Shown: positions 29,259-37,443 of the stretch, in pieces
How the letters are laid out: every line of letters begins with the position of its first letter
Numbering within the stretch: the first letter of the stretch is position 1
Assembly: GCA_910574635.1 (NCBI GenBank)
Contig: CAJTCG010000023.1
Coordinates: 1 to 54,599 of the forward strand
Length of the DNA: 54,599 bases
Reading direction: 5' to 3'
DNA from: Oscillospiraceae bacterium
GTDB lineage: Bacteria; Bacillota; Clostridia; Oscillospirales; Oscillospiraceae
Position numbers and translations under genes: made by a program
Notes under the pieces: model-generated
What the model saw: only the letters and a program-made list of their open reading frames with translations
What the model was told of the DNA's origin: nothing
Databases searched by the model: none

Positions 29259-29816
29259 ATGATTCAAGCGACAAGCAGACAGAGCATCCCCAAAGAGTGG
29301 ATGGACCCCATCGGCCCGAACGTGGGCTATGCCAAGCCGGAATTCCGGGAGCAGGTGCTGGAGCTGGCGAAAAAGGGGAGCGCGGCGCACTTCGACCGTC
29401 TAAGGGACCGGCTGGAAAACGGAGTAATCAAGACCCCGCTGACGGCGGAGCAGAAGCAGTACCTGAAGGAGAATTTCGACCTGAAAAATATGAGCTGGGA
29501 GGACTACCAGTCCCTCATCGGCAAGCTCTGCGAGTTTGGCGTTTTGGACCAGGAGGACAAGGATTTCCTCCATTGCGGGTTCAGCGGCCTGGAAATGACT
29601 CCTGTCGATCTCTCCGGGCCCACCTGCACCGCCAGCCTTTATACGGCCCCCGTCAGGGACCCCTGGTCCTTTGATTCCTGGAAGGGCGACGTTCTGGGCT
29701 GGATGAAATTCCTCTCCAGCTTCCAGAGCTGGGATTCGGACAGCCAATCCTGGCGGAAGACCGATGAGGCCCGCCTGTTCGGGAAGGTCCGGGACCTCCT
29801 GGACGCGATCGCCTGA
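29259..29816 (+). CDS. hypothetical protein, 185 residues
   Basis: A soluble, charged protein starting after GGAGG. There is no signal peptide or recognisable motif. It contains PLTAEQKQYLKENFDLKNMS and W-rich segments (DPWSFDSWKGDVLGWMKF, WDSDSQSWRK). The gene 35 bp downstream probably belongs to the same transcript. The combined pattern resembles small Oscillospiraceae proteins of unknown, possibly flagellar- or spore-related, role, but I cannot assign one. Confidence 0.65.
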   Translation: MIQATSRQSIPKEWMDPIGPNVGYAKPEFREQVLELAKKGSAAHFDRLRDRLENGVIKTPLTAEQKQYLKENFDLKNMSWEDYQSLIGKLCEFGVLDQEDKDFLHCGFSGLEMTPVDLSGPTCTASLYTAPVRDPWSFDSWKGDVLGWMKFLSSFQSWDSDSQSWRKTDEARLFGKVRDLLDAIA

Positions 29817-29851
29817 CGGGCTTTCAAACCAATCGAAAGGGAGGCTGGACG

Positions 29852-30085
29852 ATGATTTCAGCGGCAAACGCCTTTGGCTGTGGAGGGCCGAGAGCCCCTC
29901 GCGCTCCGTCCTATACCGGAATGGGACATCAGGCTCTTCTGTCGGGCTTTATGGAGGAGTTCCGCAAAGCCCAGGCCAAGTCCTGCAAGCAGGGAGTGGA
30001 GGAGCTCAAACGGGCCGGACTGTCGGATAAGCTGGCCGGGAAGGAAGACGCCCGGCGGGACGAAGACAAGAAATTTACTTTCTAA
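29852..30085 (+). CDS. hypothetical protein, 77 residues
   Basis: Starts after GGGAGG. Residues 1-30 are glycine/alanine/proline rich (FGCGGPRAPRAPSYTGMG) and the rest is charged and helical (FMEEFRKAQAKSCKQGVEEL). No known motif. It follows the 185-residue gene and precedes a strong bidirectional terminator. Confidence 0.55.
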   Translation: MISAANAFGCGGPRAPRAPSYTGMGHQALLSGFMEEFRKAQAKSCKQGVEELKRAGLSDKLAGKEDARRDEDKKFTF

Positions 30086-30093
30086 AAGCATAT

Positions 30094-30131
30094 AAAAAAG
30101 GTGGACCGCCGCCCGGCGGTCCACCTTTTTT
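30094..30131. terminator. bidirectional terminator between hypothetical gene and copA
   Basis: Perfect stem GGTGGACCGCC/GGCGGTCCACC with six A before and six T after, so it can stop both converging transcripts. Confidence 0.9.
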
Positions 30132-30144
30132 CTGCCTTGAGGGC

Positions 30145-30354
30145 TTACTGGATGCCCAGCACCTTGTAATCCTGGTCCTCCACGGCCTTCTTCAAAGCCT
30201 CGTCGGTGAGGGCCCCGGAGAGGGTCACCACCGCCGTGCCACTCTCGTGGCTGACGTTGGCGGCGCTGACCTCCGGCAGGGCCTCCAGGGCCTTCTTAAC
30301 TCTGGCCTCGCAGTGCCCGCACATCATGCCCTCGATTTTCATGGTCTTTTCCAT
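30145..30354 (-). CDS. copZ: CopZ-like domain with its own ribosome site inside copA
   Basis: Within the copA frame, ATG 30354 follows GAGGAGG (30369-30363) by 8 nt and opens a 69-residue HMA protein with MxCxxC-type GMMCGHC. This arrangement would allow a free copper chaperone to be made in addition to the fusion. It looks like a former separate copZ joined to copA by loss of the stop codon. Dual expression is inference. Confidence 0.5.
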   Translation of the reverse strand: MEKTMKIEGMMCGHCEARVKKALEALPEVSAANVSHESGTAVVTLSGALTDEALKKAVEDQDYKVLGIQ

Positions 30355-32670
30355 AGTCGTTACCTCCTCGGAATGTTTGGAATGTTTGGATTTTAAGGGT
30401 TTATCTTTTCTCGCGTCCCGCAGGTTGAACAGGTTCAGCCGCAGGGCGTTGGAAACCACGCAGAAGCTGGAGAGGCTCATGGCCGCCGCGCCGAACATGG
30501 GGTTCAGCGTCAGCCCAAAGGGGATGAAGAGCCCCGCCGCGAGAGGAATGCCGATGGTATTGTAGAAGAAAGCCCAGAACAGGTTCTCGTGGATGTTCCG
30601 CAGGGTGGCCCGGCTGAGCCGGATGGCGGCGGGCACGTCCAAGAGGCGGCTTTTCATCAGCACCACGTCCGCCGCGTCAATCGCCACGTCCGCCCCCGCG
30701 CCGATGGCGACGCCGGTGTCCGCCCGGGTCAGGGCCGGGGCATCGTTGATGCCGTCCCCTACCATGGCGACCCGGCCCTGCTCTTTGAGCGTTCGGATAA
30801 CGCTCTCCTTGCCGTCGGGCAGGACCCCGGCAATGACCTCGTCCACCCCGGCCTGTTTCCCGATGGCCTGGGCGGTGCGCTGGTTGTCGCCGGTGAGCAT
30901 CACCACCCGGATGCCCATGTTCTGGAGCTCCTTCACCGCCTGGGGACTGTCCTCCTTGATAACGTCCGCCACGGCGATGACGCCCAGCAGCGCCCCGTTT
31001 TGGCTGAAAAACAGCGGGGTCTTGCCTTGGCCCGCCAGGGCCTCGGCCTTGGCTTGGAGGTCCTGGGGGACCGCGGCCTGGGTGCTGATAAAGCTGAGAT
31101 TGCCGCCGCTGAGGGCCGCGCCGTTCAGCCGGGCGGTGAGGCCGTTCCCCGGCAGGGCCTGGAAGTCCGTGACCTCCTCCGCCGGGATTTGCTCCTCCTC
31201 CGCTCTTTGCAAGATGGCCTTCGCCAAGGGATGCTCGCTCTTTTGCTCCAGGGCGCGGGCCAGCCGGAGCAGTTCCGTTTCCGTAAGTCCTTGGACCGGG
31301 AGAATGTCCGTTACCTTGGGCTCTCCCTGGGTGATGGTGCCGGTCTTGTCCAGGGCCACGATCTCCGTCCGGCCCGCGGCCTCCAGAGAGGCGGCGGTTT
31401 TAAAGAGGATGCCGTTTTTCGCCCCCATGCCGTTGCCCACCATGATGGCCACGGGAGTTGCCAGCCCCAGGGCGCAGGGGCAGGAGATCACCAGCACGGA
31501 GATACCCCTTGCCAGGGCGAAGCCGACGGTCTGCCCCAGCAGCAGCCACACCAAGGTGGTCGCCAGGGCCACGCCAATGACCGCCGGGACAAAGACGCCG
31601 GAAACCCTGTCGGCAATTTTGGCGATGGGAGCCTTGGTTGCCGCCGCGTCGCTGACCATCTGGATGATCTGGGAGAGGGTGGTGTCCTCTCCCACCCGGG
31701 TGGCCCGGCACTTGAGGAAGCCGGACTGGTTCACCGTGGCGGCGGACACGCCGTCCCCCGGAGCCTTGTCCACGGGGATGCTCTCCCCGGTGAGGGCGGA
31801 CTCGTTGACGGCGCTGGAGCCCTCCACCACCACCCCGTCCACCGGGATGTTTTCGCCGGGGCGGACCAGGAAGATATCGTCCTTTTGGACCTGCTCGATG
31901 GGGACGGTGATTTCGTTCCCGTCCCGTTCCAGCACGGCGGTCTTGGGGGCCAGCTTTATGAGGCTTTTCAGCGCGTCGGTGGTCTTCCCCTTGGAGCGGG
32001 CCTCCAGCATCTTGCCCACGGTGATGAGGGCCAGGATCATGGCGGCGGACTCGAAGTAGAACTCCATCATGTAGTCCATCACCGCGCCCATGTCCCCCCG
32101 GACCTGGGCGTCCGTCATGGCGAAGAGGGCATAGGTGCTGTAAACAAAGGCCGCCGAGGCCCCCAGGGCCACCAGGGTGTCCATATTCGGGGCCCGGTGC
32201 CAGAGGCTCTTGAAGCCGCTGACGAAGAATTTCTGGTTGATGACCATGACGGCCACCGTCAGAAGAAGCTGGATCAGGCCCATGGCAATGTGGTTTCCAT
32301 GGAGGAACTGGGGGACGGGCCAATTCCACATCATATGGCCCATGGAGAAGTACATAAGCACCGCCAGGAAGATAAGGGAGGACCACAGCCGCTTTTTCAG
32401 CAGGGGGGTCTCATGGTCCGCCAGAGCCTCCTCGGGGTTGGCGGCGGGTCCGGCGGAGGCGGCTTTTACCCCGCCCTTTTGGGACGCGCCGTAGCCCGCG
32501 CTCTCCACGGCGGCGATGACCTCGGCGGCGGAGGCGCTGCCCTCCACGCCCATGGAGTTGGTCAAGAGGCTGACGGAGCAGGCCGTGACCCCCGGCACCT
32601 TGCCCACGGCCTTTTCCACCCGGGCGGAGCAGGCGGCACAGCTCATGCCGGTGACGTTATACTGTTCCAT
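30145..32670 (-). CDS. copA: copper-exporting P-type ATPase CopA with C-terminal CopZ-like domain
   Basis: 841 residues. N-terminal heavy-metal domain with [14 protein letters not shown], eight membrane segments, the CPC motif [12 protein letters not shown], phosphorylation loop [11 protein letters not shown] and hinge [10 protein letters not shown]. After the last membrane segment a [11 protein letters not shown] linker leads into a second heavy-metal domain ([20 protein letters not shown]), which normally is the separate chaperone CopZ. Family role: Cu(I) export from the cytoplasm. It follows csoR by 37 bp and shares its promoter. A possible internal start for the chaperone domain is listed separately. 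Confidence 0.95.
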   Translation of the reverse strand: MEQYNVTGMSCAACSARVEKAVGKVPGVTACSVSLLTNSMGVEGSASAAEVIAAVESAGYGASQKGGVKAASAGPAANPEEALADHETPLLKKRLWSSLIFLAVLMYFSMGHMMWNWPVPQFLHGNHIAMGLIQLLLTVAVMVINQKFFVSGFKSLWHRAPNMDTLVALGASAAFVYSTYALFAMTDAQVRGDMGAVMDYMMEFYFESAAMILALITVGKMLEARSKGKTTDALKSLIKLAPKTAVLERDGNEITVPIEQVQKDDIFLVRPGENIPVDGVVVEGSSAVNESALTGESIPVDKAPGDGVSAATVNQSGFLKCRATRVGEDTTLSQIIQMVSDAAATKAPIAKIADRVSGVFVPAVIGVALATTLVWLLLGQTVGFALARGISVLVISCPCALGLATPVAIMVGNGMGAKNGILFKTAASLEAAGRTEIVALDKTGTITQGEPKVTDILPVQGLTETELLRLARALEQKSEHPLAKAILQRAEEEQIPAEEVTDFQALPGNGLTARLNGAALSGGNLSFISTQAAVPQDLQAKAEALAGQGKTPLFFSQNGALLGVIAVADVIKEDSPQAVKELQNMGIRVVMLTGDNQRTAQAIGKQAGVDEVIAGVLPDGKESVIRTLKEQGRVAMVGDGINDAPALTRADTGVAIGAGADVAIDAADVVLMKSRLLDVPAAIRLSRATLRNIHENLFWAFFYNTIGIPLAAGLFIPFGLTLNPMFGAAAMSLSSFCVVSNALRLNLFNLRDARKDKPLKSKHSKHSEEVTTMEKTMKIEGMMCGHCEARVKKALEALPEVSAANVSHESGTAVVTLSGALTDEALKKAVEDQDYKVLGIQ

Positions 32671-32707
32671 ATGCAGGACCTCCTATTTTAAAGATAATTT
32701 ATAAAAG

Positions 32708-33004
32708 TCATTTCATCAGCTTCTGGAGGGTGTCCAGCAGCTCCTCCACCGTTTCGTCCTTTCCCTCTCGGATGTCCCGGGTGACGCAGGTGCGGATATG
32801 CTCGCTGAGCAGCTCCTTGGAAAAGGCGTTCAGAGCCGCGTTGGCGGCGGCTACCTGGGCCAGGATGTCGGGGCAGTAAGCGCTGCGTTCCACCATGCCC
32901 CGGATGCCCCGGATCTGGCCCTCCACCCGGTTCAGGCGATTCACCAGCCGCTTGACCTCCTCTTCGGAGCGCTCCTTGGTCTTGTGGCAGTCGCAGGTTT
33001 CCAT
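32708..33004 (-). CDS. csoR: copper-sensing repressor CsoR
   Basis: 98 residues of the CsoR/RcnR family (RVNRLNRVEGQIRGIRGMVE-like helix; metal ligands Cys in AYCPDIL, His and Cys in SEHIRTCV). Starts at 33004 after AAAGGAGG; the longer in-frame start would put coding sequence into the operator. It represses its own operon with copA until Cu(I) binds. Confidence 0.92.
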   Translation of the reverse strand: METCDCHKTKERSEEEVKRLVNRLNRVEGQIRGIRGMVERSAYCPDILAQVAAANAALNAFSKELLSEHIRTCVTRDIREGKDETVEELLDTLQKLMK

Positions 33005-33026
33005 AGCGGACGCCTCCTTTGTTAAA

Positions 33027-33069
33027 ATACCCCCTAGGGGTATTCTTATCATATACCCCCCAGGGGTAT
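33027..33069 (-). promoter_or_regulatory. two CsoR operator boxes
   Basis: ATACCCCCTAGGGGTAT (33027-33043) and ATACCCCCCAGGGGTAT (33053-33069), both close to the CsoR consensus of C- and G-tracts flanked by ATA/TAT, 26 bp centre to centre and just upstream of csoR. Confidence 0.9.
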
Positions 33070-33090
33070 TTGTCAAGCCCTCATTTAAAA

Positions 33091-33132
33091 AGAAAACCCG
33101 GCACAGGGAGTTTTCCCCATGCCGGGCTTTTG
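33091..33132. terminator. terminator downstream of the beta-helix gene
   Basis: Stem CCCGGCA/TGCCGGG with an inner partly paired loop. On the minus strand it is followed by TTTTCTTTTT, so it ends the transcript of the gene at 33144-33806. Confidence 0.75.
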
Positions 33133-33143
33133 TATGAGCGCGG

Positions 33144-33806
33144 TTAAGCCTGATGAACGACGGTTCCGGGACCTTTGAAAATGCTGTCCGGCGGGACGGC
33201 CCCCCGGACGGAGGACAGGGGATAGACCCTGGAGGCCCGGCCGATGATGGTCCCGGGGTTCAGCACGCTGTTGCAGCCCACCTCCACATGGTCCCCCAGG
33301 ATGGCCCCGAACTTCTTCCGGCCCGTTTCCAGGCGTTCTTCCCCGGTTCGGACCACCACCAGGGTTTTGTCGGACTTGACGTTGGAGGTGATGGACCCCG
33401 CGCCCATGTGGCTCTTGAAGCCCAGGATGGAGTCCCCCACGTAGTTATAATGAGGGGTCTGCACGCCGTCAAAGAGGATGACGTTTTTCAGCTCCACGGA
33501 GTTGCCCACCACGCAGCCCGCCCCCACCAGGGCGGAACCCCGGATGAAGGCACAGTGCCGGACCTCCGTCTCCGGGCCAATGACGCAGGGCGCGCCCAGG
33601 AAGGCCGTGGGAGCGACCGAGGCGGTCTTGTGGACCCAAACGTGAGGAGACCGCTCCTCATATTCCGCCGGGTCCAGGGCGGGGCCAAGCCGCAAAATCA
33701 GCTCCTTGATGCCGTCCAGAGCCTCCCAGGGGTATTGGAATTGGGCCAGGTAGTCCCCCGCCAGGGTGTGGGAGAGGTCCAGCAGGGCCGTGATCGTCAG
33801 ATCCAT
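33144..33806 (-). CDS. left-handed beta-helix (GlmU-C-like) nucleotidyltransferase/acyltransferase domain protein
   Basis: 220 residues. After a helical N-terminus come hexapeptide-type repeats (VHKTASVAPTAFLGAPCVIG, HCAFIRGSALVGAGCVVGNS, NYVGDSILGFKSHMGAG) like the C-terminal half of GlmU and related sugar-phosphate enzymes. GSITSNVKSDK resembles the GlmU acetyl-CoA/loop region. No nucleotidyltransferase domain is present, so it may be a stand-alone acyltransferase or a scaffold. The substrate is unknown. Confidence 0.7.
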   Translation of the reverse strand: MDLTITALLDLSHTLAGDYLAQFQYPWEALDGIKELILRLGPALDPAEYEERSPHVWVHKTASVAPTAFLGAPCVIGPETEVRHCAFIRGSALVGAGCVVGNSVELKNVILFDGVQTPHYNYVGDSILGFKSHMGAGSITSNVKSDKTLVVVRTGEERLETGRKKFGAILGDHVEVGCNSVLNPGTIIGRASRVYPLSSVRGAVPPDSIFKGPGTVVHQA

Positions 33807-33890
33807 AAAACGCGCCTCCTGTTTTCGCCGCCAAAAGGGCGGCGGTCTGGCGTTATTATATACCAGTTCTCCAGGAGTTGCAAGGGGAAG

Positions 33891-34697
33891 TCAGGCCGCC
33901 GGCAGCTCCTCCAGGGAGGCGAAGCGGTAGCCCATGTCCTCCCATTTGGTGAGGAGCTCGTCCAGAATGTCCGCGTTGGTCTTGGACGTGGAGTGCAAAA
34001 GCACGATGGCCCCGTCGTGGATGCGGGGGAGAAGCTTGGCGTAGGCCTGTTCCGCCGTGGGCTGGTTGTCCACGTACCAGTCCACATAGGCCAGGCTCCA
34101 GAACACCGTCTTGTAGCCCAGGGCCTGGGCCTGCTTGAGATTTTCCTCACTGTACTTCCCCTGGGGCGGACGGTAGAAATGGGGAAGCGCTTTCCCGGTA
34201 GTCTCCTGGTAGAGGTCCGCCAGGCTGTCCAGCTCCTTCTGAAAGGCCGCCTGGTCCGAAATGGCGGACATGTCCGGGTGGTGGAAGGTGTGGTTGCCCA
34301 CGATGTGGCCCTCCTCCGCCATGCGGCGGATGATGTCCGGGGCGGTTTCGATCATGTTGCCCACCACGAAGAAGGCCGCCGGGGCGTTGTGCTTTTTCAG
34401 TGCGTCCAGGATCTGTTCCGTATAGCCGTTCTCATAGCCGCAGTCAAAGGTCAGATAGATCACTTTCTGAGACGTGTCCCCCAGGAACCAGGCGTTGTAC
34501 CGGGCCAGATCCTCCGCGCTGGCGTTGCCCACGGGGGACTGGCCCTCGTTGGGAAAGGAGAGGCCCCAGTTGTCGGCGGAGGCCGGAATGACGGCGGGGG
34601 CGGCGGCGGGGAGGGATTTTCCCTGGAGATAGAGCATCCCCGCCAGGAAGAGAAGGGGGAGCATGAGCAAACATAGGTTTCGCATACGCTGGAGCAT
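33891..34697 (-). CDS. polysaccharide deacetylase, PdaA-like (cortex delta-lactam pathway)
   Basis: 268 residues from the ATG at 34697, after GGAGGTG. An N-terminal membrane anchor or signal (LCLLMLPLLFLAGMLYL) is followed by a NodB-type deacetylase domain: TFDCGYENGYT (the PdaA variant of the TFDDG motif), metal-binding NHTFHHPDM, YRPPQGKYS and the C-terminal LLHSTSKTN. PdaA removes acetyl groups from muramic acid so that cortex delta-lactam can form in spores, which suggests a spore former. PdaA or PdaB relatives cannot be told apart with certainty. Confidence 0.85.
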   Translation of the reverse strand: MLQRMRNLCLLMLPLLFLAGMLYLQGKSLPAAAPAVIPASADNWGLSFPNEGQSPVGNASAEDLARYNAWFLGDTSQKVIYLTFDCGYENGYTEQILDALKKHNAPAAFFVVGNMIETAPDIIRRMAEEGHIVGNHTFHHPDMSAISDQAAFQKELDSLADLYQETTGKALPHFYRPPQGKYSEENLKQAQALGYKTVFWSLAYVDWYVDNQPTAEQAYAKLLPRIHDGAIVLLHSTSKTNADILDELLTKWEDMGYRFASLEELPAA

Positions 34698-34761
34698 AGG
34701 CACCTCCGGTTTTTGAAATGTTGTCACCATTCAGCATGTCCGGGGGCGGGCGGATTATCGG

Positions 34762-34790
34762 TTGAAAAAGCTGGCGAAAGATGTTATATT
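34762..34790 (+). promoter_or_regulatory. promoter of the nuclease-exonuclease pair
   Basis: TTGAAA (34762-34767), 17 bp, TATATT (34785-34790), 36 bp ahead of the ATG at 34827. Confidence 0.7.
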
Positions 34791-34826
34791 TGGGGTGTCG
34801 AAAATTTTCGCTTTAAGGAGGACGGT

Positions 34827-35540
34827 ATGGCAAAGCGGAGAGGCAAAACGAAGCAGCAGCTCACCCCCAAGCAGATGGCGGCGCTGCTGGTTTTGTGCGT
34901 GATCGCGGCGGCGGTCCAGTGGTACCTGCGGCCGGAGACGGTGTCTTTGGAGGACATCCCGGAATGGAGCGGCGCGGCCTATGTGGAGCTGGAGGACAAC
35001 CAGCCGGGCTTCACCAAGGAGGAGATGACCCTGGAGGCCTTTGAGGATTACAGCGAGCTGGACTACCTGGGCCGCTGCGGCGTGGCTTACGCCAACATCT
35101 GCCCGGAGCTGATGCCCACGGAGGAGCGGGAGGCCATCGGGAACGTGAAGCCCACAGGCTGGGTTTCCGCCAAGTACGACTGCGTGGACGGAAAGTATCT
35201 CTACAACCGCTGCCACCTCATCGGCTTCCAGCTGGCGGGGGAAAACGCCAACGAAAAAAATCTCATCACCGGCACCCGGTATCTGAACGTCACCGGGATG
35301 CTGCCCTTTGAAAACGACGTGGCGGACTATGTTCAGCGGACGGACAACCATGTGCTCTACCGGGTGACGCCGGTGTTTGTGGGGACGGAGCTGGTGGCCC
35401 GGGGGGTGCAGATGGAGGCCTATTCCGTGGAGGACGCCGGGGACGGCGTGTGCTTCAACATCTTCGCCTACAACGTTCAGCCCGGGGTGGTCATCGACTA
35501 CGCCACCGGGGAGAGCCGGCTGGAGGAGGACGCGGCATGA
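34827..35540 (+). CDS. DNA/RNA non-specific endonuclease (membrane-anchored)
   Basis: 237 residues from the ATG at 34827 behind AAGGAGG. One N-terminal membrane segment (MAALLVLCVIAAAVQWYL) places the nuclease outside the cell. The beta-beta-alpha-metal active site reads YNRCHLIGFQL, a variant of the DRGH motif in EndA/NucA enzymes, followed by EKNLITGTRYLN with the metal-binding Asn. Likely acts on extracellular nucleic acid, for uptake or nutrition. It overlaps the next gene by 4 bp. Confidence 0.9.
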   Translation: MAKRRGKTKQQLTPKQMAALLVLCVIAAAVQWYLRPETVSLEDIPEWSGAAYVELEDNQPGFTKEEMTLEAFEDYSELDYLGRCGVAYANICPELMPTEEREAIGNVKPTGWVSAKYDCVDGKYLYNRCHLIGFQLAGENANEKNLITGTRYLNVTGMLPFENDVADYVQRTDNHVLYRVTPVFVGTELVARGVQMEAYSVEDAGDGVCFNIFAYNVQPGVVIDYATGESRLEEDAA

Positions 35541-36211
35541 AGCTGTGGGAGCAGTTTGACCGGATCGTAGTCTTCGATACGGAGACTACCGGCCTTGATT
35601 ACCGCCGGGACCGCATCATCGAAATCGGCGCGGTTTCGCTGGAGGATGGGGTGGAAACCGGGGGCATGGACCTCTTTATCCGCCTGCCGAAGGGGCGGCG
35701 GCTGGACCCCTTCATCGTGAATCTCACCGGCATCACCGAGGAGCGGCTGGAAACCGATGGCGTGGGGGACGAAGAAGCCGCCCGGGCCTTCGCGGACCTT
35801 CTGGAGGGGGCGGAGCGGCCGCTGATCGTGGCCTATAACGCCCAGTTTGACCTGAATTTTCTCTATGGCCTCCTCCGGCCCTGGGGGCTGGCGGAAGTCT
35901 TGAAAAAGCCTCGGTTTTTGGACGCGCTGACGGTGTATAAGGACCGGCGGGACTACCCCCACAAGCTGGAAAACGCCATCGCCGCCTATGGCCTGGAGGA
36001 CAAGGCGGTGAACAGCCACCGGGCCATTGACGACGCCCGGGCGGCGGCGCTGGCGCTGGAGGCCATGGCGGCGGAGCGGGACGACCTGGAGCGGTACGTG
36101 GACCTCTTCGGCGCCCATCCCAAGTATGGGGTCTCGGGACGGCGGATTTCCTCCGTCACCTACCGGGCCCAGACCTATGAGCGGGTAAGGCCGCTGTATG
36201 AGCTGGCGTAA
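35537..36211 (+). CDS. 3'-5' exonuclease of the DnaQ/DEDD family
   Basis: 224 residues from the ATG at 35537 (ATGA overlap with the nuclease stop). Exo I VFDTETTGLD, Exo II AYNAQFDLNFL and Exo III NSHRAIDDARAA give the DEDDh active site. It resembles the epsilon-subunit-like exonucleases of Firmicutes. It is co-translated with the secreted nuclease, which is an odd pairing since this one has no export signal. Confidence 0.9.
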   Translation: MKLWEQFDRIVVFDTETTGLDYRRDRIIEIGAVSLEDGVETGGMDLFIRLPKGRRLDPFIVNLTGITEERLETDGVGDEEAARAFADLLEGAERPLIVAYNAQFDLNFLYGLLRPWGLAEVLKKPRFLDALTVYKDRRDYPHKLENAIAAYGLEDKAVNSHRAIDDARAAALALEAMAAERDDLERYVDLFGAHPKYGVSGRRISSVTYRAQTYERVRPLYELA

Positions 36212-36340
36212 GGGCGGCAAAAAACGGCCCGGCGCTTGACGCCGCCGGACCGCTGTGGCATACGCTTTCAAAAGACAGGTGGGCACCTGCCAGCAGTCAG
36301 GCTTTCAGCCTGGCTGTCTATTTTTTAGGAGGGATTGCCC
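36212..36340 (+). promoter_or_regulatory. structured leader or terminator between exonuclease and truncated DMT gene
   Basis: A hairpin CGGCCCGGCG/CGCCGCCGGACCG (about 36226-36253) is followed by a compact fold: outer stem AGACAG/CTGTCT (36273-36278 and 36314-36319), a GGTGGGCACC region and hairpin AGTCAGGCT-ttc-AGCCTGGCT. A T-run (TATTTTTTA) follows, then AGGAGGG and the DMT start. It is either a terminator of the exonuclease gene or a riboswitch-like leader of the lost transporter. Confidence 0.4.
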
Positions 36341-36493
36341 ATGGTTTTCTATATCTGGCCCATTGTCCCAATTGCCGCCGCCAACGTGGCCTATCAGGTG
36401 TGCGCGAAGTCCGCTCCGGAGGCTATAAACCCGCCGGCGGCGCTGGCCTCCCGCCGGAAGGCCTCCGCCTCCCGGACGGTATGGGCCAGGTAG
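36341..36493 (+). pseudogene. 5' fragment of a DMT-type small transporter
   Basis: The ATG at 36341 follows AGGAGGG. The first ~37 codons (VFYIWPIVPIAAANVAYQVC, then AKSAPEAINPPAALAS) read like the first helix of a DMT/EamA-like transporter. Beyond about 36450 the frame runs antisense into the pyruvate-kinase-like gene and stops at 36493. The rest of the transporter is missing. Confidence 0.55.
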
Positions 36494-37428
36494 CGCATGG
36501 CCTCCACCGGGTGCTTCCCCACGGCGGTTTCCCCGGTGACCATGACGGAGGCCGCGCCGTCCAGCACGGCGTTGAAAATGTCGCTGACCTCCGCCCGGGT
36601 GGGGACGGGATTTTGCTCCATGGAGGCCAGCATCTGCGTCACCACCATGAAGGGCCGCCCCGCCTCCCGGCAGGCGGCGGCGATGCGCTTTTGCAGGGCC
36701 GGGAGCTTCCAAAGGGGGCCGGAATTCCCCAGGTCCCCCCGGGCGACGACGATTTCGTCCGCGGCGGGGATCAGCTCCGCCAGCTTCTCCACGCCTTCCA
36801 GGTTCTCGACTTTGGCAAAGAGGCGGATGCCCTCTCCCCCGGCGGCGTTCAAGACCCCCCGGACGGCCTCCAGATCCTCCCGGCCCCGGACGAAGGGCTG
36901 CATGACCCCGGTGACGCCGTAGTCCTTTGCCAGATAGAGATTCTCCCGGTCGCTGTCCGTCATGGCGGGGAGATGAACATCCACGCCGGGAAGGGCGGCG
37001 CTTTTCCGGCTTTGCAGCACGCCGCCCCGCTCCACCCGGGCCAGGGCCCCATCCGGCAGGAGCTCCGCCACCCGCAGGAGCAGCTTCCCGTCGTCCAGCA
37101 GCACCGGCTGTCCGGGGGTTAAACGCGGCAGGACGGCGGCGGGCAGGGGGACATCCCTTCCCAGGCGGACGGAGGTTCCCTCCGCCAGCTCCAGGGGGGC
37201 CGGAAGCGCGCCCACCCGGAGCTCCGGGCCCTGCATGTCGATGAGGAGCTGGGGCGTGACGCCGCGGCTCCGGGCGGCGGCGTGGAGGTGTTCGATCTGC
37301 TCCGCCGCGCGGTCAAGGCCCGCGTGGGAGAGGTTCAGCCGCACGCCGGTCATCCCGGCCTGAAAGAGGGCCTCCAGCGTTTTGGTATCGGAGCAGGCGG
37401 GGCCCAGGGTGCCGTAGATTTGAACCAT
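36394..37428 (-). CDS. pyruvate-kinase-like protein, barrel only, likely 3'-truncated
   Basis: 344 residues. It has the barrel features of pyruvate kinase (GPACSDTKTLEALFQAGMTGVRLNLSHA-like start split as seen, LIDMQGPELRVG, FAKVENLEGVEKL, ARGDLG, VTQMLASM, DGAASVMVTGETAVGKHPVEAM) but no C-terminal regulatory domain (usual length ~470 or more). The last ~16 residues are encoded by DNA that, on the other strand, reads as the DMT transporter start, so the natural 3' end seems lost in a deletion near 36450. It follows mtnA by 15 bp in one operon. Catalytic residues look kept, so activity is possible; naturally short paralogues cannot be excluded. Confidence 0.75.
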   Translation of the reverse strand: MVQIYGTLGPACSDTKTLEALFQAGMTGVRLNLSHAGLDRAAEQIEHLHAAARSRGVTPQLLIDMQGPELRVGALPAPLELAEGTSVRLGRDVPLPAAVLPRLTPGQPVLLDDGKLLLRVAELLPDGALARVERGGVLQSRKSAALPGVDVHLPAMTDSDRENLYLAKDYGVTGVMQPFVRGREDLEAVRGVLNAAGGEGIRLFAKVENLEGVEKLAELIPAADEIVVARGDLGNSGPLWKLPALQKRIAAACREAGRPFMVVTQMLASMEQNPVPTRAEVSDIFNAVLDGAASVMVTGETAVGKHPVEAMRYLAHTVREAEAFRREASAAGGFIASGADFAHT

Positions 37429-37443
37429 GGTCGCCGCCTCCCC

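Noticed and set aside
30589..32691. 700-residue plus-strand frame antisense to copA
   Set aside because: Mirror frame of a GC-rich gene; CopA motifs all lie on the minus strand.
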